A DNA stretch of 64,000 bases, taken from positions 62,001-126,000 of the forward strand of contig NZ_CP048103.1 in the NCBI RefSeq assembly GCF_013282215.1, written 5' to 3'. Positions 1 through 5,324 of the stretch are shown here, piece after piece. Position numbers and translations under genes: made by a program. How positions within the stretch are numbered: position 1 is the stretch's first letter; each line of letters begins with the position of its first letter. This DNA is from Kroppenstedtia eburnea. GTDB lineage: Bacteria; Bacillota; Bacilli; Thermoactinomycetales; DSM-45169. The notes under the pieces were generated by a model. It was given only the letters and a program-made list of their open reading frames with translations, searched no databases and was not told the DNA's origin.

Positions 1-775
1 GCTCCGGGTGGTGATGATCCGGGTGGCGGTCCCGGTGGTGGTGCCCGGGTGGCGGTCCCGGTGGTGGTGCCGGTGGTGGTGCCCGGGTGGCGGTCCCGGT
101 GGTGGTGCGGGTGGTGATCCGGGTGGTGGTGCCGGTGGTGGTGCCGGGTGGCGGTCCCGGTGGTGGTGCCGGTGGTGGTGCCGGGTGGCGGTCCCGGTGG
201 TGGTGCCGGTGGTGGTGCCGGGTGGCGGTCCCGGTGGTGGTGCCGGGTGGTGGTGCCCGGGTGGCGGTCCCGGTGGTGGTGCCGGTGGCGGTGCCCGGGT
301 GGCGGTGCTCGGGTGGCGGTGCCGGTGGTGGTGCCCGGGTGGCGGTGCCGGTGGTGGTGATCCGGGTGGTGGTGCCCGGATGGTGGTGATCCGGGTGGTG
401 GTGCCCGGGTGGCGGTGCCGGTGGTGGTGCCCGGGTGGCGGTGCCGGTGGTGGTGATCCGGGTGGTGGTGCCCGGGTGGCGGTGCCGGTGGTGGTGCCCG
501 GGTGGCGGTCCCGGTGGTGGTGCCGGTGGTGGTGCCGGGTGGCGGTCCCGGTGGTGGTGCCGGTGGTGGTGCCGGGTGGCGGTCCCGGTGGTGGTGCCCG
601 GGTGGCGGTGCCGGTGGTGGTGATCCGGGTGGTGGTGCCCGGATGGTGGTGATCCGGGTGGTGGTGCCGGGTGGTGGTGATCCGGGTGGTGGTGCCCGGG
701 TGGTGGTGCCGGTGGTGGTGCCGGGTGGCGGTGTCGGTGGTGGTACCCGGATAGTGGTGCCGGGATGATGGTACC
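1..775. repeat. G-rich minisatellite built of 12- and 13-bp units
   Basis: The whole stretch is made of units such as GGTGGTGGTGCC (12 bp), GGTGGTGGTGCCC and GGGTGGCGGTCCC (13 bp), with occasional GTGATCC variants. Higher-order blocks of about 37-38 bp recur, for example near 145, 185, 505 and 545. Unit lengths are not all multiples of three, so no single reading frame gives one consistent protein repeat; long open frames arise only because the units contain no stop codons. The + strand is strongly G-rich, with runs of GG and GGG every few bases. The array begins at or before the window edge. I do not assign a gene to it. It could alternatively be the remnant of a Gly-rich coding repeat. Confidence 0.85.
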
Positions 776-802
776 GTTTGGTGGTGGAGATGCTCTGGGA
801 AT

Positions 803-829
803 GAAAAATCCCCTGCCATGCAGGGGATT
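803..829 (-). terminator. Rho-independent terminator of the 57-aa gene
   Basis: A 10-bp perfect stem AATCCCCTGC/GCAGGGGATT with a 3-nt loop is followed on the - strand by a run of five T. It overlaps the stop codon of the small gene at 828-1001. Confidence 0.8.
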
Positions 830-1001
830 AGGCTAGCTGGTAACCGGCAGTTTCTAAAGCTTTGGCTTCTCGGGGGCTGACTACCCAAAATTTGTCGTCG
901 TCTCCGAGGATAATCATCTGGATTTTTTGACAGCGGTTGGCGAAGCTTTGGGCGGTGGCGAGTTGGTTAAATTTCATTGGCTTGATTTGTTTTAATCTCA
1001 T
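828..1001 (-). CDS. small hypothetical protein, 57 aa
   Basis: The reading frame starts with ATG at 1001 on the - strand, preceded by a strong ribosome-binding site (AAAGGAGG). It encodes 57 residues beginning MRLKQIKPMKFNQLATAQSF and ending ETAGYQLA. The middle reads IQMIILGDDDKFWVVSPREA, a compact alpha/beta-like pattern with no membrane segment. A well-formed promoter (1033-1061) and a terminator (803-829) frame it as a monocistronic unit. I do not recognise the family. Its place between the minisatellite and an apparent phage attachment site suggests an accessory or prophage gene, but that is only context. Confidence 0.7.
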   Translation of the reverse strand: MRLKQIKPMKFNQLATAQSFANRCQKIQMIILGDDDKFWVVSPREAKALETAGYQLA

Positions 1002-1032
1002 TTTAACGTCCTCCTTTGTTTATTGCATGGAC

Positions 1033-1061
1033 ATCATAACTCCATATGAAACAATGTTCAA
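1033..1061 (-). promoter_or_regulatory. promoter of the 57-aa gene
   Basis: On the - strand, TTGAAC (1061-1056) and TATGAT (1038-1033) are separated by 17 nt, a good vegetative-sigma promoter about 30 nt upstream of the ATG at 1001. Confidence 0.65.
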
Positions 1062-1249
1062 CCTATTCCGTTAAATTATGTTTTGAGTACTTGAGTAAAA
1101 GAGTTTTTTTACTCCTTTCCTTGCCATCACTATAAACAACCAATTGGAAAAGACCACCCCGAATCGGGCGGCCTTATGGTAAAATAGACCATGGTAGTAG
1201 CCAAGGGCGGGCGGCCACACTGACCCTCGATAGAGAGGGGGTGAGGCCG

Positions 1250-1342
1250 ATGGAGCTTCTTAGCCTGGTCGTCAAGACGGCTGGTGTGGTTGTACAAGCA
1301 TTAGCGGTCTATGTCACATATCAGGCGCTTAAAAAGAAGTAA
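1250..1342 (+). CDS. candidate type I toxin, 30-aa hydrophobic peptide
   Basis: ATG at 1250 follows a ribosome-binding site (GAGGGGGTGA). The peptide is 30 residues: a short N-terminus (MELLSLVVKTAG), one hydrophobic stretch (VVVQALAVYVTYQAL) and a KKK tail. This is the build of small membrane toxins of type I toxin-antitoxin systems in Gram-positive bacteria. The 3' end of the gene runs into a 14-bp perfect inverted repeat (1334-1377), which is also the predicted terminator of an RNA transcribed from the opposite strand. A weak extended -10 (TGGTAAAAT, to 1185) lies upstream. Toxicity is inferred from the architecture only. Alternatives are a phage holin-like peptide or a chance ORF. Confidence 0.55.
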   Translation: MELLSLVVKTAGVVVQALAVYVTYQALKKK

Positions 1343-1447
1343 CCCGCCCCATGGCAAAGGTTCGCGGGTTACTTCTTGCGATCCGTGGCCGCCTGCTTGC
1401 GGCAGCTACCCGGCGGTGGGGTTTACCCTGCCGCCGTTACTATTTCT
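1330..1447 (-). ncRNA. predicted antisense antitoxin RNA
   Basis: On the - strand an extended -10 (TGCTATTCT, at 1454-1462) would start an RNA near 1447. It would run through GC-rich stem-loops and end at the inverted repeat 1334-1377, which on this strand is followed by TTTTT. The RNA would overlap the 3' end of the 30-aa ORF by about 12 nt plus its 3' UTR. This is the usual layout of bidirectional type I antitoxin RNAs. Ends are approximate. Confidence 0.5.
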
Positions 1448-1635
1448 ATCCACAGAATAGCACAAATATGCGTTTTTCGTCCAGTATTCAACCGGACTGT
1501 GCTCTTCAATTTGCAACCCAAATTGCAACCATTGCAACCATGACGAACTGAACTCGCATAAACCTACTGACTTAAAACCCTTATAAAACAAGCGTTATGA
1601 ACACCGGTGAACTTGTATAAGATGGGCGGAAACAA

Positions 1636-1697
<62 letters not shown>

Positions 1698-1783
1698 AAT
1701 CCGTCAGATCCTGACGGCAGTCAATCAGGTTCGAGGTGGCAGGAGGAATGATCCCGGCCATCTTCTTTTATAACCTATTTTTA

Positions 1784-1795
1784 GAACATACGTTC
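1784..1795. promoter_or_regulatory. SOS (LexA) box 1
   Basis: GAACATACGTTC, within AGAACATACGTTCG, matches the Gram-positive LexA consensus GAAC-N4-GTTC. It lies about 140 bp upstream of the activator gene. Confidence 0.7.
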
Positions 1796-1877
1796 GGGAA
1801 ATCTGCTTCGCTTCATCTCATTTTCTGGTTAATCAACAGCCCTGTGAGAAGGTGCCTATTTTTTTTACCCCCTGGCC

Positions 1878-1889
1878 GAACATATGTTC
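1878..1889. promoter_or_regulatory. SOS (LexA) box 2
   Basis: GAACATATGTTC is a perfect palindrome directly followed by a -10-like TATAAA, about 40 bp upstream of the activator start. This position would let LexA block transcription of the activator. Confidence 0.75.
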
Positions 1890-1931
1890 TATAAATGATT
1901 TTATTAAAAAACAAAATTCAGAGGGGAAGAG

Positions 1932-2462
1932 CTGATATATGAGTATCGTAAATCCCTGGAACGGATTCGACAGGCGAAAGCAAATCTGCCCGAAGGTCCC
2001 CGCGGGGAAGCGGACCGTCATTTGTTGAACAGCATGGAACGGGATTTGGTGTGGGTGTTGGAGTGGCTCTCCACCGGACGTCAACCGGGAAACCGGCGCG
2101 GGATGGAGAACCGATCCTATGATCAGCGGGAGGTGCTGTGGAGCCAGCTTTCCGAAAAGGCGAGGCGGAAAATTGAATGGAGGGAAAGCGGAAAGTTTGT
2201 GGGGACAAGCTCTTCTGCCCGGTGGCTGGAGCAATTGCCCGAGTTGCTTTCCGAAAGTGAATATGAAGCTTTTGTAGCTGTGAGGGGACAAGCCCTGAGT
2301 TTTGCCCAGGCGGCCTCCATTTTGCACTGCTCCAAATCCTCCGTCCAATCCTATGTGCGGCGAGCCGAGAATAAGCTGCGACGGGCAGTGATGGAGGGAA
2401 AACTTTCCCTCCCGCAGTATGCAAGGGGGATGGCGAATCTCGATTTTGAAAGGGGGCGCTGA
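1932..2462 (+). CDS. phage sigma-like transcription activator (Xpf/ArpU-type)
   Basis: The 176-residue reading has an N-terminal helix-rich part (LIYEYRKSLERIRQAK) and a C-terminal sigma region 4-like helix-turn-helix (LSESEYEAFVAVRGQALSFAQAASILHCSKSSVQSYVRRAENKLRRA), as in positive control factors of defective phages such as PBSX Xpf. The frame contains no ATG, GTG or TTG between the upstream stop (1905) and the CTG at 1932, which follows AGAGGGGAAG. The family-like N-terminus begins exactly there, so I propose a CTG start. If that is wrong, TTG 2019 or 2022 or ATG 2034 would give a truncated N-terminus. SOS box 2 lies just upstream and box 3 just downstream, so DNA damage probably induces it and it then drives the tail operon. 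Confidence 0.7.
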   Translation: MIYEYRKSLERIRQAKANLPEGPRGEADRHLLNSMERDLVWVLEWLSTGRQPGNRRGMENRSYDQREVLWSQLSEKARRKIEWRESGKFVGTSSSARWLEQLPELLSESEYEAFVAVRGQALSFAQAASILHCSKSSVQSYVRRAENKLRRAVMEGKLSLPQYARGMANLDFERGR

Positions 2463-2463
2463 A

Positions 2464-2529
2464 ATGGGCGGCAAGAAAGTTGCCATACGAAAGCCACCTA
2501 CAGTTGAAGGGGAACATATGTTCCCATAA
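2464..2529 (+). CDS. micro-ORF, 21 aa, possible leader or remnant
   Basis: ATG at 2464 overlaps the end of the activator gene and follows AAAGGGGGC. It encodes MGGKKVAIRKPPTVEGEHMF plus Pro, then stops. SOS box 3 lies in its last codons. It may be a translated leader, a scar left when head genes were lost, or chance. Confidence 0.3.
   Translation: MGGKKVAIRKPPTVEGEHMFP
2512..2523. promoter_or_regulatory. SOS (LexA) box 3
   Basis: GAACATATGTTC, within GGAACATATGTTCC, lies between the activator and the first tail gene. It could control the structural operon directly. Confidence 0.7.
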
Positions 2530-2538
2530 CGTGAGGAG

Positions 2539-2964
2539 GTGTGCTCGACGTACAACGCATTGGAGTGGGTTCGGCACGGACTTTATCAGTGTTTGACGAA
2601 GGATGAGCAGTTGATGGGGAAAGTGAGCGGGGTGTTTGAGGAAGCGCCGGAAGGACAGCCCTTTCCCTACGTTACGGTGGATGGGATCCGTTCCACTTCC
2701 GCCCGTACTCTGTCCCGTCCGGGGGAAGAGGTGACGGCGACACTCCGGGTCTGGTCCGACACAGCCGGATTTGCCGAAGCCATCGGCATCCTGGATGATC
2801 TGAACCGACTGTTGGCAGACCGGGAGTTGACCGGGCCGGAGGGTGGGCAAGTCTTTTGCCGCTATGTGGAGAGCGAAGCGGGCATCGACCCCGACCATCC
2901 CCGGCGGAAGGTTTCCGTATCTTACAGTCTGCTCGTACGGGAGCCTGATCAGGATTCAAACTGA
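2539..2964 (+). CDS. phage tail completion protein (DUF3168-like)
   Basis: The 141-aa protein has the fold pattern of DUF3168 tail-terminator proteins: an N-terminal helix (ALEWVRHGLYQCLTKDEQLM), FPYVTVDGI, ATLRVWSDTAGFAEAIGILDDLNRLL, and a final strand ending in VSYSLLVRE. Such proteins cap the end of the tail tube or join tail to head. The GTG start at 2539 abuts an AGGAGG motif (2534-2539), unusually close; TTG 2560 is the only other in-frame candidate nearby. It is the first structural gene after the activator. In an intact siphophage the terminase, portal, capsid and connector genes would precede it, and none are present here. Confidence 0.72.
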   Translation: MCSTYNALEWVRHGLYQCLTKDEQLMGKVSGVFEEAPEGQPFPYVTVDGIRSTSARTLSRPGEEVTATLRVWSDTAGFAEAIGILDDLNRLLADRELTGPEGGQVFCRYVESEAGIDPDHPRRKVSVSYSLLVREPDQDSN

Positions 2965-2990
2965 AATCATCACAAAAGGAGTGAAGGTGG

Positions 2991-3437
2991 ATGGCCACAC
3001 AAGCGATTCCCGGATTTAAAGGAAGTCTCTCCATCTCCAATGATGGAGGTACCAAGTATCAAAGGATTGCGGAGATGAGAGAAGCCACCCTGACCATCAG
3101 TCAGGAGGAGCTGGAAGCGAGCAGTTTTTCCAGCAACGGTTGGATGGAGTATATCCCGGGATTGAAGGAGTGGGAGTTGGAAGCGGAGGGGATTTATCTT
3201 CTCGATGATGCCGGTCAGGATCAGCTGTATAACGCCCTGGTGCGGGGGGGAACGGTGAGGGTGCGCCTGTTCCCCAATGATGATGGCGGCAGTGAGGGAT
3301 ACGAAGGTTCCGCCTTCATCACATCCTGGGAAGTGAGCAACGCCGTGGATGATGTGGTCTCCATCTCTGCCACCCTCCGGGATGCTGGCGCCCTGGATCA
3401 GACGAAGGCGCCTGAAGAGACCGCATCGTTCCTTTGA
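2991..3437 (+). CDS. major tail tube protein (TP901-1 family)
   Basis: This 148-aa protein starts at an ATG preceded by AGGAGTGAAGGTGG. The pattern FKGSLSISNDGGTKYQRIAEMREATLTISQEELEASSF...WMEYIPGLKEWELEAEGIY...VRVRLFPND...GSAFITSWEVSNAVDDVVSISATLRDAGAL matches the major tail protein family of TP901-1-like siphophages (phage_tail_2). It polymerises into the hollow tail tube. It sits between the tail completion protein and the tail assembly chaperone, the usual siphophage order. No sheath gene accompanies it, so a non-contractile tail is expected. Confidence 0.8.
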   Translation: MATQAIPGFKGSLSISNDGGTKYQRIAEMREATLTISQEELEASSFSSNGWMEYIPGLKEWELEAEGIYLLDDAGQDQLYNALVRGGTVRVRLFPNDDGGSEGYEGSAFITSWEVSNAVDDVVSISATLRDAGALDQTKAPEETASFL

Positions 3438-3460
3438 TCCAATCTTAAAGGAGGAAAATC

Positions 3461-3829
3461 ATGGCCAACAAACAGCGCGGTTATGTGGAAGTGACCCTGG
3501 ACAGGAGACGACGTCTGAAGTTTGACCTCAATGCCCTTTCGGAACTGGAAGGTGCCCTGGGCAAACCGGTGACCCAATTGAACGACAGTACCGTCGGCAT
3601 GCAGGAACTGCGGGCGATGGTGTGGGCGGGGCTGCTCCATGAAGACCCCGGTTTGACACTGAGGGATACGGGTGAAATCATCGAGCTGGAGCGGATCGAG
3701 GCGATTACGGAGAAGGTGACGGAAGCCTTGCTGGCGGCGTTTCCGCAAGGTGAGGGGAAAAACGGGAAGGGCGGTCCGACTGGGACTGGGCGCAAGCCAA
3801 GCGCCTCGCCTTCGGGCCGCTCAGCCTGA
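3461..3829 (+). CDS. tail assembly chaperone, short form (gpG-like)
   Basis: The 122-aa product begins at ATG 3461 after AAAGGAGG. Its core (VEVTLDRRRRLKFDLNALSELEGALGKPV...LRAMVWAGLLHEDPGLTLRDTGEII...ITEKVTEALLAAF) is a tail assembly chaperone that would coat the tape measure during tail assembly. The last 25 residues are low-complexity (EGKNGKGGPTGTGRKPSASP). The coding signal switches to the -1 frame here, as in gpG/gpGT pairs made by programmed frameshifting. A GGGGAAAAAC tract at 3754-3763 lies exactly where the -1 frame opens (its stop TGA is at 3751-3753). Confidence 0.75.
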   Translation: MANKQRGYVEVTLDRRRRLKFDLNALSELEGALGKPVTQLNDSTVGMQELRAMVWAGLLHEDPGLTLRDTGEIIELERIEAITEKVTEALLAAFPQGEGKNGKGGPTGTGRKPSASPSGRSA

Positions 3830-4095
3830 AGCCCGACGAGTTTTGGCGCCTGACGCCAACGGAACTCAATGAACTGGCGGAAGGATACCGGGAGCGGATC
3901 GACCACGAGATGCACCGGCTGGCCTGGCATGCCGCCAATCTGATGAATGTCCATCTGAAGAAAAAGGTGACAGTGAAAAAATTGCTCGGTCAGGAGCGGA
4001 ACATGGCCCAAACGGAGCGGGAACAACAATTCGCCCGCCTGATGCAGGCCAGACAGGGAGAAGGGGGCCAAACAGACAGGCCGATCCACTTATGA
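3754..4095 (+). CDS. tail assembly chaperone, -1 frame extension (gpT-like), 3' end altered
   Basis: This reading is open from 3754 to the stop at 4095. It contains DWDWAQAKRLAFGPL, then FWRLTPTELNELAEGYRERIDHEMHRLAWHAANLMNVH, a motif typical of the second half of siphophage tail chaperones. It has no good independent start before ATG 3910, so expression as a -1 frameshift fusion to the preceding gene is likely. The tract GGGGAAAAAC is not a canonical X XXY YYZ heptamer in the zero frame, so the slip mechanism is uncertain. The last codons (GQTDRPIHL) run into the terminator hairpin of the inserted cassette, so the native C-terminus was probably replaced when the cassette arrived. Confidence 0.6.
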   Translation, partial: GEKREGRSDWDWAQAKRLAFGPLSLKPDEFWRLTPTELNELAEGYRERIDHEMHRLAWHAANLMNVHLKKKVTVKKLLGQERNMAQTEREQQFARLMQARQGEGGQTDRPIHL

Positions 4096-4108
4096 ATGGA
4101 TCGGCCCT
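4076..4108 (-). terminator. terminator hairpin of cassette copy 1
   Basis: The inverted repeat GGCCGATCCA/TGGATCGGCC has an 8-nt loop that contains the stop codon. The same hairpin recurs at about 4490 and 4911, marking the 3' ends of the three cassette units. Confidence 0.6.
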
Positions 4109-4416
4109 TGTTTGGCGATCAGGGTTTCCTGTTCGTTGATGTGACGGAAGCACCCTTTGCAATGAAACTGGGTCACCTTGGGTTCGATGGCATTTTTGGT
4201 TTGGCATTGGGAGCATTCCACTTCGATGGTTTTAATTCTCGAGCGGATGAACAAGAGGATGCCAGCCAAAAGAAGAATAGGGATCCCAATAATTCCTCCG
4301 ACAATGGTCGCTGTTAGAAGTGAACCACACAATATAAATCCTATGGAAAAACTTTTCAATCGAAACCTCACCGGCTGTCGTTCCAAGTGTTGATTGAACA
4401 GATGAAACTGATACAC
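4090..4416 (-). CDS. small membrane zinc-ribbon protein, cassette copy 1
   Basis: The 108-aa product starts at GTG 4416 after AAAGGGGGGAG. It has a basic N-terminal segment (HLERQPVRFRLK), two closely spaced hydrophobic helices (SIGFILCGSLLTATIVGGII and IGIPILLLAGILLFIRS) and a C-terminal zinc ribbon (CSQCQTKNAIE...FHCKGCFRHI) with both CxxC pairs. It is the first of three tandem paralogs of identical length on the strand opposite the tail operon, each ending in the same terminator hairpin. Compared with copies 2 and 3, its upstream region lacks the conserved CTTTGTATAG element. I do not recognise the family. Immunity or cargo functions are possible but unproven. Confidence 0.7.
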   Translation of the reverse strand: MYQFHLFNQHLERQPVRFRLKSFSIGFILCGSLLTATIVGGIIGIPILLLAGILLFIRSRIKTIEVECSQCQTKNAIEPKVTQFHCKGCFRHINEQETLIAKQGPIHS

Positions 4417-4489
4417 AGAGATTTTCTCCCCCCTTTCGCTGTTACAATCATATAATCTTGTGGGAACGAGGGGAATGGCCAAACAGACA

Positions 4490-4519
4490 GGCCGATCCAC
4501 TCACGAATGGATCGGCCCT
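4490..4519 (-). terminator. terminator hairpin of cassette copy 2
   Basis: Same GGCCGATCCA/TGGATCGGCC stem as at the end of copy 1, over the stop codon of copy 2. Confidence 0.6.
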
Positions 4520-4827
4520 TGTTTGGCGCTCAGGGTTTCCTCCTCGTCGATGTGTCGATAGTAGCCTTTGCAATGAAACTGGGTCACCTTGGGTTCGATG
4601 GCATTTTTGGTTTGGCATTGGGAACATATCACTTCGATGGTTTTAATTCTCGAGCGGATAAACATGACGATCCCGCCCATAAGGATAGCGGGGATTCCGA
4701 TAATCCCCCCGATAATAGTCATCGTTAAAAAAGCACCTATAACAAAAAACGTAAATGCCGCGATCAGCAGACGCTCTCTTACCGGTTGCCGCTTCAGGCG
4801 AAGAAAAACTATAAGCTCATTGGACAT
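4501..4827 (-). CDS. small membrane zinc-ribbon protein, cassette copy 2 (degenerate ribbon)
   Basis: The 108-aa product starts at ATG 4827 after AGGGGAAGAT. It has the same layout as copy 1: basic segment LKRQPVRERLL, two transmembrane helices (IAAFTFFVIGAFLTMTIIGG, IGIPAILMGGIVMFIRS) and a C-terminal ribbon. The second CxxC is broken here (FHCKGYYRHID), so one zinc ligand is missing. The last 30 residues are nearly identical to the other copies, while the N-termini differ. This suggests tandem duplication followed by drift. Function unknown. Confidence 0.7.
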   Translation of the reverse strand: MSNELIVFLRLKRQPVRERLLIAAFTFFVIGAFLTMTIIGGIIGIPAILMGGIVMFIRSRIKTIEVICSQCQTKNAIEPKVTQFHCKGYYRHIDEEETLSAKQGPIHS

Positions 4828-4910
4828 CGTATCTTCCCCTTTTCTATACAAAGACAATTCGCTGTTCAAGACATGTAATCCTGTGGGAAAAGGGGATAGG
4901 CTAAACAGAC

Positions 4911-4941
4911 AGGCCGATCCACTCACGAATGGATCGGCCCT
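4911..4941 (-). terminator. terminator hairpin of cassette copy 3
   Basis: Third occurrence of the GGCCGATCCA/TGGATCGGCC stem. The three units are spaced about 411-422 bp apart. Confidence 0.6.
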
Positions 4942-5249
4942 TGTTTGGCGCTCAGGGTTTCCTGCTCGTCGATGTGTCGATAGCAGCCTTTGCAATGAAA
5001 CTGGGTCACCTTGGGTTCAATGGCGTTTTTCGTCTGGCATTGGGAGCATCCCACTTTGATGGTTTTGATCCTCCAGCGGATGAACATGACGACCCCCGCC
5101 ATGAAAACTACTGGAACTCCAATAACGGACAGTACGATTGTAATGTTGAACATCATACCAAACACAAAAAATCCATACGCTGCGATCAAAAGCCGCTCCC
5201 TTACGGGCTGTCGTTCCAAACGATGTGTATATGGATGAGTACTGGACAC
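4923..5249 (-). CDS. small membrane zinc-ribbon protein, cassette copy 3
   Basis: The 108-aa product starts at GTG 5249 after the strong site AAGGAGGAG. It has basic segment HRLERQPVRERLL, two hydrophobic helices (IAAYGFFVFGMMFNITIVLS, VIGVPVVFMAGVVMFIRW) and an intact zinc ribbon (CSQCQTKNAIE...FHCKGCYRHID). With the best ribosome-binding site and intact cysteines it may be the functional parent copy. It lies directly upstream of, and divergent from, the tape measure gene. On the - strand the element CTTTGTATAG before the ribosome-binding site is shared with copy 2 and may be part of a promoter. Confidence 0.7.
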   Translation of the reverse strand: MSSTHPYTHRLERQPVRERLLIAAYGFFVFGMMFNITIVLSVIGVPVVFMAGVVMFIRWRIKTIKVGCSQCQTKNAIEPKVTQFHCKGCYRHIDEQETLSAKQGPIHS

Positions 5250-5324
5250 AAAATCTCCTCCTTCACTATACAAAGATAATTCGCTGTACAGGTAAAATAT
5301 CCTGTTTAAAGAGGTGAAAAGAAT

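Noticed and set aside
8-652. Long open reading frame through the minisatellite
   Set aside because: Open only because the units have no stop codons. All forward frames are open over long stretches, composition is absurd (runs of Trp, Cys, Val, Gly), and there is no ribosome-binding site.
1351-1551. 66-aa + strand ORF after the toxin candidate
   Set aside because: It overlaps the predicted antisense RNA and its hairpins, lacks a ribosome-binding site, and shows no protein-like pattern.
4090-5273. Cassette genes extended to upstream ATG codons (4500, 4995, 5273)
   Set aside because: The extensions run into the neighbouring copy or lack ribosome-binding sites. The internal starts at 4416, 4827 and 5249 all have good sites and give equal 108-aa products.
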